NCBI GenBank assembly: GCA_029953675.1
Contig: JAMWBK010000001.1
Location: 3,364,501 to 3,428,500 of the forward strand
Direction: 5' to 3'
DNA length: 64,000 nt
DNA from: Rhodosorus marinus
Taxonomy: Eukaryota; Rhodophyta; Stylonematophyceae; Stylonematales; Stylonemataceae
The translations under genes and the position numbers were made by a program. The notes beneath the pieces are model-generated. The model saw only the letters and a program-made list of their open reading frames with translations, searched no databases and was not told the DNA's origin. Of this stretch, positions 1-11,815 are shown one piece after another; position 1 is the first letter of the stretch; every line of letters begins with the position of its first letter.

Positions 1-3000
1 GTTCCACCAGGTGGTGTTGGAGCACGCTTGCTCATATGCAAATGTAAAACAAGAACGGCAAGACCTGCCGGTCGCTAATCCAGACTAAGCAACAAAGCCC
101 AGCACTTGCTTCCTTGGGTACCGCCTAGGAAAAACCAAAAAAAAAACGACTGAGCAAAGACGTGCAAACCCTTCCAGACCTCCATCGGCACCGGCGGAAG
201 AGATTCTCACCTCAATCGCGAAACATCTACCAAGACCAGAGGCTAGTAGTACCTTCCCAAACTCATTCTCAAAAACTCAGAAACCTCCGAAACGATCTCT
301 TCGCCCTCAAACCAAGCTTCCGTATACCAATCCGGCTCGTAGACGTCCCCTCCGCTCTGAACTGTCTCGCTACGCCAAAAGGTCACAGTTAATGTACTGA
401 CTTCCCGAGCAAGACCCCCACCCCCTAAAGCCGCCCTCTCCCTTCCCAACTTCCACAACCATACCTGACCCCAAATCAAACGTCATGAGAACTGAGCAGA
501 ACAAAACAAAAATAATTCGAATAAAAATCTACAAAACGGAAAATGGAAAGCAATTAATCGAAAGCCACTCTTCCCCCCCCTTTTCATCCCCCTTCCCTCT
601 AACCCACCCACCCGTTTTGGCAGAGTCCCATTTTAGAGCATCTGCCACCCCTATGGTTCAACATAATTTTCTTCTAGTCTACTCTCATTTTTCAAAGGTA
701 TAAAAAATCCAAAGAAAAAACCTAAGGAGGACAAAATATCATTCTGATTTAAGAATATATGAGCAAAGGCCATGAATTAAACAGAAAAGAACAGAAAATA
801 TCGAAATTCGAGAAGCCTCACGGATGATATCCAAGGACCCGTTCACGTCGTGGACAATCTGGGAAAAATCCATCTAAATTTTAGTCAATAAGCTGATTCA
901 GGGCGATACCGATCGGATTCGCTGGATTGGAGATGGGTAGGTCAAGGGGTTCAAGTCGAGGGGGTGAACGACTGGTATGGAACTCGTCCGGAAAAGAAAA
1001 TAGACAAAAGGGGCAATCCGCTGCCAAAAAAATACTGGGGGGGGTTGCAATCCAACATTCTGTTTAGAGAACTTTTTTTGCTTAACTATTTCTGTGCCTC
1101 GAAGTTGGTTCGTGGTCACCTTTTCTGATCAAGTCATGCGTTGGAAATGATTCCTATTCATTGGTCGGAGATTATGAAACTATTAGGGGTAGTGTATTTT
1201 CCAAGCAATTTCTCCCGAAGTTAAGATTTTCAACCCAGGGTTCTCCTCTGGTTCCCAACATTTGTGCTTCGCCTTCCGCAAGCAAAGAAAGCATTAATTT
1301 TTTCCAGTTTTTAGGGGGGGAGAGGGACTTGGACGGAAAAATTCAGCAGGATTCCACATCCAATAAATCCGCAGGGGGTGATATTTTTCCGTTGCCTTAT
1401 CCAAAAGAGGATAAGAGCACCTCACAGGGTACCACAAGGATGCAACTTACGTTCCTGAACATGCGGGAACTCTAGTCGAATTTTTGCAGAGGGGTAGGGA
1501 CTTTGTGCAACACTACCCCTGACTAAGAAAAGAACAGAGTTTTTGATCTGGTGGCAGCAACGGTTGAACGGTCTTTTGCATATCTCCGACCCGTCCGATC
1601 TAGAAGAATAAAAAGCAAATATCCCATCAATTTTGAAGTAACTAAGAGGATGTCTAACATTACCTCCCGAGTATAGGGGGGGAAAGGTGTGTTTGATATT
1701 TAGTTTTCAACGGGGTGCATTGCCTGTGCTATGATTGGTCAAACTTTCAACGCTCATCGACGAGCGACCACGAGAGAATGTGGAGTGAACTCGAACCAAT
1801 CAAAGATGTAAAGATAAGGAAAACTTTTTCTGGACTTTGGAGATATCAAGGACCTTTGGCTGTCAGAGTGGGGAGGGGAAGCCCCATTTTGAAATACTGG
1901 CTCAGCTACCCCTGGTAGTTCCCCAAAACCATGTTCGTCAGAAACTATGGGCCAACTTTCAATAGTTCTCTCCCCAGGGGGAAGATTTTCCCCCGATGCC
2001 CATCCTCGCTTGAATATTACGAGAAAAAGTGGACCAGTCGATACGCTCTAAGTGCGTCTAACGCCAGGCTGTGGATGCTTGGAAAAAAAGTAAGCGATGA
2101 AATGCAAATGACTGAAGGAGGCGGTTGGAAACACTTGAGAGTTTGCTCATGGCTTTTTTTGCCAGCAGTAGCAAGAGCAAAGGGGAGGGAATTGTTTCCA
2201 ATTCAAGGGGTTGTTCTTACCCTACTTAGCCGTTTTCTTTTTCGCCTGCGTATTGCAATGAAATATTAATTTCATATAAACCACTATTTATTTGCCAAAA
2301 ACGAATGAAGATTTGATAAAGGAGAATTGTACCCGTGGTATCGAGCTGTGTATTCTATTTTGGAAAGTCGTATCCAAAACTAAGGAAGAATTTCGGTCCA
2401 TATCGTTTCACAAATATGATTGGCCACGAGACCTCCAATAGGTATGTAGCCGTATGTTGTTTTTTGGTTTGCTGCCATTCACCGAGTCGATCGGAATCTC
2501 GACGGGGGAAATCCTGGGAGAGTAAGATAAGTTGAAAATAAAATCGGTGGTCTGATTGAGCCCACAAGCGCTATAACCCCCCAGGCGCGGACGCGAAAGG
2601 CGATCCAGGGGTTGATGGTTTCCTTCTACTCGACGGGCAGATTCGGAAAAATCATTCTCCGTTGAAATCATGGGGCTGGAAACTACAAAAGCAGATATAT
2701 GTTTATGCTTTTCAATATCGAAGGGATGTGGACAGCCAACCCTCGCAAACAACAAGTAGGCGAGATTCGCTGAGGCCACATACCCGACAGCTCGATGCAT
2801 GTCCGCCTACCCCTCGAAAGTGTGGACAGGCCAAATAGATCATTAGTTAGAACAACGGAAATTTTTTTTAACCCCCCTACAACTCCACCTTAAGCCTAAC
2901 TTCGCAAACAAAAGAAAAGAAAATTCGTTAGGATTCGAAGGAAAAGAGAGAAGTAGAGACTGAATGAATACACCCGCAATCAATTTTTTTACTGCTAATA

Positions 3001-3357
3001 CATTTTTGGTACTACGCCTCCCTGACATCATGAGAATCACCCCCCCCTCCCTCCTTCCACCCCCCCGAGGTCAAAAGGAAAGGTAATGTACCCAGTGTCC
3101 TTTCCAGAAGAGGGCTCCGGAGCATATCGGATGCACCGTACTATTGATGTGAGGTGCGCCCAGGCTTAGTTTACCGCGAAAACAACAGCGTCGAGCTTTT
3201 CAAAAGGATTGATATCAATCAATTAGGCTACGGTTGTTCTAAAAATTTTGTGATCGTCAGTTCTGGGCGCAGAACGGGAAAGCTGAACGGCCTTTGTATT
3301 ATCAGACGTGCTGAGCTCTGGCTTACGAGAGGCCTAGTATGCTGAATACTGGACTGT
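1..3357. other. Gene-poor left flank
   Basis: No gene could be assembled here. From about 400 to 620 the plus strand is C-rich with poly-C runs, a pattern that lies upstream of minus-strand genes elsewhere in the window. A minus-strand open stretch at 243-400 could therefore be an exon of a gene running off the left edge, but no start or family was recognised. The rest is low-complexity DNA with G or C homopolymer runs near 1038, 1313, 1675 and 3030-3065. The open frames here are short and have no familiar motif. Confidence 0.4.
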
Positions 3358-3960
3358 CTAATCCTCTGCGGACGCATATGAACGTTCACGAATGTAACGG
3401 CGTGAGAAGTTGGGGGCCAAAGGACGCACGGCACGCTCTTCACCATTGTCGTTGACCGAGCCATGGTCTGAAGTACTCATCACCAGGTGATGACATGGCG
3501 TCTCCTGAGAGGAAAAGTCGATTCTATTAGAATTGTGTGTGTGCACTGGTCCTGTCGAGGCTTCCTTTTTCCCTTCCTCATGCACAAAATCCATTGCCCG
3601 TTGAAGGTCCTGCGTGAATGCTTGGCTGGAAAAGGAGCTCCATCGTATAAACCCAGTGCTACTGTACATTGGACCCGTGGCTAGCCAATTACAGGGTTTC
3701 GATGGAAATGCTCTCGCCAAGCTTCCCAATGAACAGCAAGTTAATTCCCTCAACGGGTATGTGATCGTTTCATGTCTCCACACTTGACACAAGTACAGAT
3801 TCCCCTTGTCTCTGACGGAAAAGAGTTGTTCCACACGGTCGTCAACGTGGGTTCGTAGGATGAAGATTTCCGTCAATTTTGCTTTTTCTTCTGAAGTTCT
3901 CAGCTTCTCAAAACAATTACAGAGCTCAATCGAACTACTCATCCTCCACATCCTCCACAT
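3358..3960 (-). mobile_element. Possible relic of Ty3/gypsy-type pol (RT/RNase H)
   Basis: An uninterrupted minus-strand frame of 200 codons with no recognised cellular family. Its middle contains a stretch resembling the part of Ty3/gypsy reverse transcriptase after the catalytic aspartates (a run ending NLYL followed by a short linker). About 50 residues later comes a W-x(6)-AF-x(3)-L pattern like the RT to RNase H junction. The spacing is shorter than in intact elements and no catalytic Asp pair is convincing. The start of the frame is encoded by a 9-nt repeat at about 3940-3968. A chance open frame is a real alternative, because the resemblance was judged by eye. Confidence 0.22.
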
Positions 3961-4434
3961 CCTCCACCTACGCGAAGCGTATCAACAGATGAGCTTCAAC
4001 TAAAGTCGATAAATTCTCTCCAGGCTACAGAGCTCGGCGAAAGCTTTGTTAAATCCAAGCTCTGCCAGTGACCAATGTATACTCGGGCTGGGCGCATCGC
4101 ATACACCTAATTGCATCTAGAACAGACTGTTGTGTATTGGAGTACGGAATACGCATGGAAAACCACTCAAGAAAAAGTTCGCGAGATAGTAGGAACCCGT
4201 CTCGTCATTGGATTCGTAATCGTCTCATTGCTTTATAGTCGAAATGGCCCTCCCTTGCAAGCGCGAGGGCAGATCCATCCTTTCCACCCTGACCGATCAG
4301 CTGCCTACTGGGTGTGTGCTTGATACACGAACGGTCGCTAATGAGGAATTAGGACGGGAGTGAGTCGTCTGAGGAAGGCGGAAGATTCTATAGGATTGGC
4401 TTGCTTTTGAGCTCTGTCTACTAGATCGATCAGC
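3961..4434. other. Upstream region of seryl-tRNA synthetase
   Basis: No gene was seen. The last 110 nt before the start codon at 4435 are moderately G-rich on the coding strand. This is a weaker form of the promoter asymmetry seen at other genes. No clear TATA element was found. Confidence 0.4.
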
Positions 4435-6436
4435 ATGTTAGATATTAACTTGTTTCGTGTTGAGAAGGGAGGGAACCCGGATCTCGTTCGGGAGTCTCAG
4501 AGGCGCCGGTTTGCGGATGAGGGCGTTGTAGATGAAATTATCGAGCTGGATGAGGCATGGAGAAAGGTACAAGGTTTTCTGTCTTTTCGGATTTTTGTTA
4601 GAGAAAGTTCGCTGCTCCTTGGATCCTATGGCTGAAGACGTTTTTGCCCGCTTTAGTCCCGGTTCGAGCAGGACAGTTTTCGGAGGGAGTTGAACAAGCT
4701 GAGCAAGGAAGTGGGTTTGAAGAAACGGGCGCGTGAGGACGCATCTGAATTGATAGCGCAGACGGTGGAGGTGAAGAAAACGATCGCAGAGGCTGAGAAA
4801 GTAACTGCTGAACTTGAGGAGGAACGAGATGCGCTGCTGAGGAGCTTAGGGAACCTTGTTCATGAATCGGTTCCGACCTCCAAGAACGAGGACGAGAACC
4901 TCGTTGTTCGAACATGGGGAGAGCCTGCTCTGCCAAACGGCCCCAAAAAGTGAGCCCTCAAGTGCCAAAAGAGGACCAGTTTCCCCTGACAACACTCCGA
5001 AAACCTTTGGACTGACACCCGTCTTTCCTCAGGAATCACGTCGATCTGCTGCACATGATTGATGGTGTTGAGTATGAACGAGGCACCAGCGTCGCGGGTA
5101 ACAGAGGGTATTTCCTCAAGGGCTGTGGTGTACAACTTAACATCGCGTTGATTCACTACGGTCTCAACTTCCTGGTTCAAAGAGGATACACTCCGTTGCA
5201 GACCCCATATTTTATGGAGAAGGAAGCCATGTCGAAGGTCGCTCAATTGGAACAGTTCGATGAAGAGCTTTACACGGTATGGCCCCAGGGAGATCTCAAT
5301 CGAGCCAACGCATGTGAATTGGCCGTGCGTTTTTTCAACCCCGGTGGTGGCTGCTTATGATTAGGTCGGAGGAAAAGGTGTGACTGAGAAGTATATGATT
5401 GCCACCTCTGAGCAGCCGATTGCTGCGTATCATGTGGATGACTGGGTGGATCCAAGGACCCTACCCAGAAAGTACGTTGGATATTCAACCTGTTTCAGGA
5501 AGGAGGTAAGCGTTGGGCGTCAAGATACGCTGGCAAGCTCAGGTGTGTGAATATCGTGCGATATTGAGTTGAGGTTCATGGTTCGCACAGGCGGGTAGCC
5601 ATGGTCGAGACACCCTAGGGATCTTCAGAGTTCACCAGTTTGAGAAGATCGAGCAGTTCTGTTTGACCTCGCCAGATGACAACGAGGTGAGGCCGATCAA
5701 CCGCCCCTTACGCGTATGACAAGTTCCGTTAATAGGCTAAGGAATCCGTTCTTTTTCTTCTCGTCGCGGGGAATGTCGATAGAGCTGGAACGCACACGAA
5801 GACATGATCAAGGCGTCCGAGGAGTTCCATCAATCTTTGGGCATACCGTACAGAGTCGTTTCGATTGTGTCCGGGGCCCTGAACAAAGCAGCTGCGAAGA
5901 AGCTCGATCTGGAAGGATGGTACCCCGCTGGTAGCGCTTATCGGGAGCTGGTATCGTGCTCCAACTGCACGGACTATCAGTCTAGAAGATTACAGGTGCG
6001 TACTTTGACATCTAACTCTCGCTTTCGGAAGAAGCTTTCGCAGAGCCTGACTTGTCAGTGTTCAATGTTGGCTTTGATAGACTCGATTCGGGACCAATAA
6101 GAGGGGGGTTCAAGGCGAGAAAAGGTTTGTGCACATGCTGAATTCGACGCTGTGCGCAACGACCAGAGTGATCTGTGCCATTTTGGAGAACAATCAGACG
6201 GACGAGGGCGTGATCATTCCGGAGCCTCTGCGGGCGTAAGTTATAACCCTCCTTGATGAAATTAGATTTTTTGAAGGTGGAAGAAGGTGTAAACCTCCTT
6301 TCTGTTCAAGCCAGTGGGCAATCGGAAATACTGATTTTGCGTTGGCACGATTGGGACTTGTAGGTACATGGGAGGAAAGGAGTTGATGGAGTTCAGTCGT
6401 GCACCACCCAACTTGAGAGACCCCAACAAAAAGTAA
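4435..6436 (+). CDS. SerRS: Seryl-tRNA synthetase, cytosolic type, eight exons
   Basis: Charges tRNA-Ser (and tRNA-Sec) with serine as a class II aminoacyl-tRNA synthetase. Exons are 4435-4566, 4657-4949, 5033-5276, 5365-5505, 5591-5686, 5783-5995, 6081-6235 and 6364-6436. All junctions are GT-AG and phase-consistent, giving about 448 residues, the usual size for eukaryotic SerRS. The N-terminus MLDINLFR is nearly identical in plant and animal cytosolic SerRS and fixes the start. It is followed by the two-helix coiled-coil arm that holds the tRNA (residues about 30-110). The class II core carries GYFLKG, the FMEKEAM stretch, FDEELY, TSEQP, the motif 2 region CFRKE, and [13 protein letters not shown] near the end. 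No transit peptide is visible, so the product is probably cytosolic. Seven introns of 83-128 nt. The acceptor of exon 7 was chosen at 6080 because it restores the conserved RFG segment. Confidence 0.95.
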
Positions 6437-7817
6437 AGAACGCCGTTCCGATTCCTGGAAAGCCTTGACAGTGAATGCTATTGTTATTCCCGCCTCGGAA
6501 CCCGATTCAATGTTTTGTTGACGCGATCAAGACAGTTTGCCACGTGGCCTGCTTCAATTTCGAGAAGTGCTGCTTCTCACTGTGGTTTCTACTGGCTTCG
6601 AAAAGGTGTATTAAGTAATGCCACAGAGTCCTTTGGGACTAGCCTTTGTTCCATCTTTCCAATCTTTCCGTTGCTGGTGACCAGAAAGCCCTCGTTTCTC
6701 ATCCATCGCTGCTGTTTTTTCTCTTCTTCTCATGTGTACGCGTTTCGTCCACCTGTTTTTTTTTGCTCTGAAGCACTGTACAATTTCGAACGGGGATGCA
6801 CGCAACAAACAGATCATTCTCAAGGCGTTTCTGCACCGGACTCCGTAGATTCTCCAAGTACGCGCTTAGGGTTGGATAGCAAACCACCCAGTCGTATCTA
6901 AAGCATCAATTATTATTGTGTTCGTGGGTCACTTTCAACCTGCAGTCCTTATCAAGGTGGTCATCTTGAATACTCAAATCCTGGAAATATCAGACTCTCC
7001 AAGTCAAAATTCCAGCTTGACATCGATGAAACAGCTTTGTACATTTGTAAAGAGCAAGACCGGGATATCGATAACCTGATCGGGATCTGTTCGCTTGACT
7101 CGTAAATGAACTATTCCAGCCGGAGTGTCTGTCCTTCCTCTACCAGATGGGGCCTCCACAGTATGGGCTCAGCCAAACAACGCTTTCGAGTGGCTAAGAA
7201 TGACCTTTTCGTCATTGGACAAGAGTTGATTAATCGCTCCCTATTAATCAATTATCACTTGACACATGTCTTCACCATCCAACAACAGTGCTTGACAAGC
7301 TAAACATCCCAGCTACCATTGGCCGAAAACCTTTAAAAACACCTATACCTCCAAAATCATCGGCCAGACACGACTAGTTTTCCAATGATATCCGTTTGAC
7401 GATGTATTAATATCTTCCATTGGCCACTGCAATACTAATACCACTAGATTACCAAATCATGTTACTTATTAAGCACGATATATCCAATGAAAACCATGAT
7501 AATTAGGAATAGAACTATTAACGAAATTCAACAAGGCAAGAAAATTTTGGGCGTCGTCGAGCGACGTCTTTTTGCGAACATTGGCGGTGGGGCCATGCGG
7601 TGAGGGGTTCGTGAGGTCTATATGTTTTTTGGATTAAAAAGGAGCGAAATATGGCCGGCGTTGTTAAACGTAATTGGGAGTCGAATTTTGCGTCATTTTC
7701 TCTGGTGGAAGCGTTGATGTTGAGTTTGCTCGAATAGGGAGAGTTTGGGGAGGGGGGAAGATCGGGAAGGAGAAGAGGTGGAGAAGTTTGTACGAGTTCT
7801 TTGTATATTTGAGGAGA
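6437..7817. other. Intergenic region between SerRS and eL39
   Basis: No gene was recognised. 6900-7550 is AT-rich with no coding character. From about 7560 to the eL39 start codon the plus strand becomes strongly G- and T-rich and C-poor, with G runs near 7740-7760. This fits the promoter and 5' leader of eL39. A TATA-like stretch (tctatatg) lies near 7617. Confidence 0.4.
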
Positions 7818-8311
7818 ATGGTAAGTAGGGAACGTCCAAAAACCGAGCGCTTTTATTTGATTCCATTTGGTGTGGGGTGTGCGTTTAAGTTTTGATGTGG
7901 TGGGGGTGGTGGGGGGACGCGGGATCGTTTACGTTTTCGGAGTTAGAACGTGTGCGAACGATGCTTTTTTGGTCCTTTCGAGAGGGATTTTTGGTTTGTG
8001 ACGTTTAGCTGTTATTTAGATGTGTTGGACACGCCTTGCTGTGGTGTTGAGGGCGCACTATGTTTGGTTAGTACGGGGTTATTGTGCAATTGGTGACTGG
8101 ATGGCTGAATACGTTTGCTCCTTTTTTTGCTTCTTGTGCTCTCGTTCACCTCATTTAGCCGAGCCATAAGACATTCAAGATCAAGGTGAAGCTGGCCAAG
8201 AAGGCCCGACAGAACCGACCTGTTCCGAACTGGTTCAGATACAAGACTGACAACACAATTCGCTATAACACGAAGAGGAGACACTGGAGGCGTACCAAGC
8301 TCGGATTCTAA
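7818..8311 (+). CDS. RPL39: 60S ribosomal protein eL39
   Basis: A small basic protein that lines the nascent peptide exit tunnel of the cytosolic large ribosomal subunit. Exon 1 contributes only the start codon (7818-7820), which abuts the donor gtaagt. Exon 2 is 8159-8311 and begins PSHKTFKIK. The joined product is 51 residues, exactly the usual eL39 length. It carries the family signature [13 protein letters not shown], then [19 protein letters not shown] at the C-terminus, which is almost invariant across eukaryotes. The intron (7821-8158, 338 nt) is about four times longer than others in the window, as is common for first introns of ribosomal protein genes. The gene is too short and too split to be called from open frames alone. 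The upstream 250 nt are G/T-rich on the coding strand. Confidence 0.97.
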
Positions 8312-8858
8312 TTGTCTGGTGTCGAAGGGAAGGATTTGTCCTTGTATGAGCTCTGATGCTGAGTTGATCGTGCCATCCTTTCCCGATGTGCGAATAGGCC
8401 TGTTGAGGTAATCCCTTCAGGGATTTTATTTTGTTTGACTTTCTAGGCAGAGTCTTAAGAATTGCGAGCCTGTCAAAGAGAGAAATAAAGTACTTGAAAG
8501 AAACTTCTCTTATGCTCTAAGGAGCTTCATCACTGTTCATAATATGCGCCTGCTTTCCAAGCGAGAACGTCGGCAGCTGCCCCGGATACGCCACAATGAA
8601 ACGCGATGAATGTGATCGCGGTCAGCTCTGCCATAGAGTGGCCACCTTTCTCCTTTGATAATCATGTACATTTACAACCCAACCATATCCGGGTGTTTTC
8701 ACCTCCGCTATTTATCTGCAGGGCGCAGACTCTGTGTTGTCCTAGAGGCAACAACAACGTCCAGAGCAAGCATGCTGGAAGTTCTATAATACCTCAAGCT
8801 TGTTTCTTGTGCTTGGCTCAGCGTCAAGCGGTTCCACTTCTGAAAAAAAAACCGTCTC
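8312..8858. other. Intergenic region between converging eL39 and mS19
   Basis: This lies between the 3' ends of two convergent genes. It probably holds the 3' untranslated regions of eL39 and mitochondrial uS19. AATAAA-like sequence occurs near 8484. Nothing else was recognised. Confidence 0.4.
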
Positions 8859-9164
8859 CTAAACGCTCCATCCTCGAGGCCGAATCCGTCTCTTCGGTGG
8901 GGCCTTCTTATCCGTTTCGACTTTACCCCTAGGCATCTTTGTGAGGACAAAATCACCAAGCTTATGGCCAACCATCTCCGCCTCGACGTTCACCTCGCAA
9001 AACCATCTTCCATTATGAACCAGGATCTTCTTACCAATCCAGTTCGGGATTATCGTCGACCTTCTCGTTCCAATTGGTGGATCCCCCGTCCCCATGTCCT
9101 TTAGAGGATCAAAGAACGGGGGCTTATATCTCGCACGACCCAACAAGATTCTTGCGGCTCTCAT
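8859..9164 (-). CDS. RPS19: Mitochondrial ribosomal protein uS19, nucleus-encoded
   Basis: A small-subunit ribosomal protein that sits in the head of the mitochondrial small subunit next to uS13. A single open frame of 101 codons begins at an ATG (9162-9164). The family pattern is clear. An N-terminal RxRYKPPFFDPL segment corresponds to the bacterial RSxKKGPF region. TRRSTIIP and IGKKILVHNG follow, then MVGHKLGDFVLT, matching the bacterial MVGHKLGEFAPTR signature. A basic tail ends the protein. Plastid uS19 is normally plastid-encoded in algae, so the mitochondrial ribosome is the likelier home. No long cleavable presequence is visible, and uS19 proteins can be imported with a short basic N-terminus. 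The region upstream on the coding strand (9165-9400) is G-rich, matching other promoters here. Confidence 0.88.
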   Translation of the reverse strand: MRAARILLGRARYKPPFFDPLKDMGTGDPPIGTRRSTIIPNWIGKKILVHNGRWFCEVNVEAEMVGHKLGDFVLTKMPRGKVETDKKAPPKRRIRPRGWSV

Positions 9165-9718
9165 CTTCTACTTTTCTCGACAGTACTTTCCTCAAGTTCC
9201 CCCAATTCTTCCCACTTGTCACTCATCAAGTTTCGAACTTTTACCAAAACCCGCCTTCTCCGCGAAACAGCCAAATCTTTGCATCCGTAGCGACCGCCAT
9301 GAAGCAGCATTTGCTAAGCCAAGCAAAGCACGGGCGAGGATCTTGGGCGAGGTACTAGGTCTCCTTGACGCCACATACCATCTACAATGGGCAGATTAAA
9401 GACTCGATCCAGGATGCACGAGTCCAATAGCCGAGGTGGTGGACTGTACAGGAATGGTCACCATGCCCTAAGATCGCTGAATCGGTGCGCATGGATGTTT
9501 AGGTTGATGCGGGGCAGTCTAATCGAGTCTTCGAAAGCCATGGAATGCGTGACACGCAGTACTTGTGCGTGTGACTCCTGGGAGAGCCTAAGCGAGTCGA
9601 CTTAGTTCGCATCACGGCCGCAGCTGGTCGGTAAGGTCTTCGAGCGAGTCTGAACAAGATACTCGTCAGAAGCTAGACGATGATGGAACCTTTTTTGCTG
9701 AGTTAGAAACAACCATCG
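9165..9718. other. Promoter side of mS19 and unassigned DNA
   Basis: 9165-9400 is C-rich on the plus strand, so G-rich on the mS19 coding strand, and fits the mS19 promoter. 9400-9718 has no recognised feature. Confidence 0.4.
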
Positions 9719-10395
9719 TTAGTTCCAACCGAAGACGCACGTGCGCGATCTCTCGGCAACGCTCATTTTTGGAGCGGATTGCGCATGTTCGTGGAATTTT
9801 GAAATACGATTCCCCTGCAGCACTAGCTTCCCTGGTCCTTCAAAGGGAATGGGTATCCGGCCTGTGGAGTGAAAGGATTGGCAGACGCTGGCCTCTACAT
9901 ACAACCCAGTTCCAACCCTTCTTTGGTCAGTTAGGATAGCGGAAGTTCTGGTTATCACGCGTTCCGATTTACATCGATAGTAGTTTCGCATCCGTATGAT
10001 ATCCGATTCGCGCGCATCTCCACTGGGCTAGCCGGTGGGCCAGAAGCGACAGGTCGGACCTCTCGAGGCTACCTTGCTCTGGGATCGTAGTCCTTTCGTC
10101 CACAGTTGCAGCCGTGAAACACACATGCATGGTCTTTCTCGGACTGACAGTGATCCAACGTTGCAAGCACTTGAATACCTGGTGAGATTGACACCCAGGT
10201 GCTTGTGACTTTGATTCCAGCCCTAATTTGTTTCACTTTGAATCCATTAGACAGACACTGCATCCTCGACTCCATCCTATCCTCTGCTGGTTTCAGGAAG
10301 ATATCGTCAAGGTGGACTACGTCTGTGGTCAGACTCAGGACACCAAGGAGCTGTGAACACCTGGTGTTCCTCGACCCTGTGCTATGTCCGTTCAT
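9719..10395 (-). mobile_element. Decayed Ty3/gypsy-type RT and RNase H fragment
   Basis: Two minus-strand open stretches lie in pol order. The first (10395-10069) carries a V-H-LDDIF motif like the YLDDI catalytic aspartate motif of Ty3/gypsy reverse transcriptases. About 35 residues later it has an ISPGIQV segment like the HVISPEGI landmark, at near-normal spacing. The next stretch (9991-9719) has an LTDQ-x(4)-GTG pattern reminiscent of the RNase H TDAS segment. The frames are short, overlap in different phases and have lost much of the family pattern, so this would be a dead element. No LTRs or target-site duplications were found. The calls rest on visual pattern matching. Confidence 0.33.
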
Positions 10396-11815
10396 GTCTC
10401 AATGACTTTTTCCCACTATCAGGACAAAGAAACTGAGCTGGAGCTCTGAATGCGCGTGAATCAGTCTGATCATCACCAACACTGAATGTTCATATGCTGT
10501 AACGATCAAATAACACATGTTCAACTAGATAATCCTATAGAAACGCATGGCCGTATAGGACACGCGCAGAGCTGCACTGAACATCCAGAGTCTCTATCCT
10601 ACAAATTACAAGAGTTTCCGTTCTGGATGAGCGGGTACTCTACCCTCTCCACAACATGGGACGTCACGAACAATCAAATAATCGTCAACAAAATGTCATC
10701 TCTGGTCACATCCACCTCAGTAGGGCTGTCGGACACTGCCAGAAAGTGAGCGAAAAAGATCTCACTAGGCATCGGCTGCTCTCAGACGACTTTACTGAGC
10801 TGTTAGATCTGTACGTCAAGGTTAGACTCTACCTCAACGCTCGGCGCCCGGCAGGATAGTCAATGCCCCTCACCACTCCGAGCGAGGCAATGTGTCCCAA
10901 ACATTCCGCTGTCAAAAGCAACGTACTAACCTCCATTTCCCTCCCCCCACGCCGGAGCCAAAAAAACCTCACCGAACGGACACTACACACAAATCCATTC
11001 GAAATAATCGAGTTTCAACGATCATGCCAGAACCTTCCATTCCAGAACCCACCCCCTTACACTCCCCCAAAAAAAAGTACTCCGTCAGTAATATCCGTAT
11101 ACGGGGTGGGAAACAAGCATAGTTTTATTATCTGTAGTTTACCCCCCCTTAAAACATCATCTACAATTTCCCAGTTTTTCAATATCCAGAAGACATTTCA
11201 AATATTTCGTTTCAAAATCTAATCTTACCCCACCTCCCCATTCCGAATCCATCAAACTCCTTACCGCCACGAGCAATATTCCCTAAATTATCGAAGAAAA
11301 TTCGAATAGTTATGAACTACATTTGCTCGGTTACCTCCAGCACAACTGGAACAGTGGTATTTCTTGAATCGCATTTATTCTTCAATCATGACAAACCCTG
11401 AAGCATGTTTTCGGAAACGGATTTTGATGGTATTATGATTATTTTTGAAACAGGGTGAATTAGGTTGACGAGAAACTCCGTTGGGTGGTTGGAAGTTTCC
11501 ATTTGGTTAGGAAGGACGTGAAAGCTAATATGGGGTTTACTTTTTTGGAGGGAAGAGGGGGGGGGGGGAGGAGGTGGAGATAGGAAGCGTTGAGTTGGTG
11601 GAAAGGACTTTTCTCTATTGTTTTCTTTTTATATGTGCGGGAGGAGAACAGAAGTGAAGACGTAGCATGTTTTGGCGATGTGCATAAAAAGGAATCATCC
11701 ATTTTGAAGTTTAAAAGTTGCTTTGGGGGAGGGCGCGTTTTTACTAGTGAAGAGAGTTTCGAGAAGATAATGGGAGGGAATTTGTGATCATCGAGTGTCG
11801 AGCTTTTGTAAAATT
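10396..11815. other. Divergent low-complexity region upstream of SGNH hydrolase
   Basis: 10396-10870 has no recognised gene. 10880-11280 is C/A-rich on the plus strand, and 11400-11815 flips to strongly G/T-rich, with a run of about ten G near 11550. The second half looks like the promoter of the SGNH gene at 11816. The first half is what a promoter of a minus-strand gene would look like, but no such gene was found apart from the retroelement-like relic. Confidence 0.4.
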
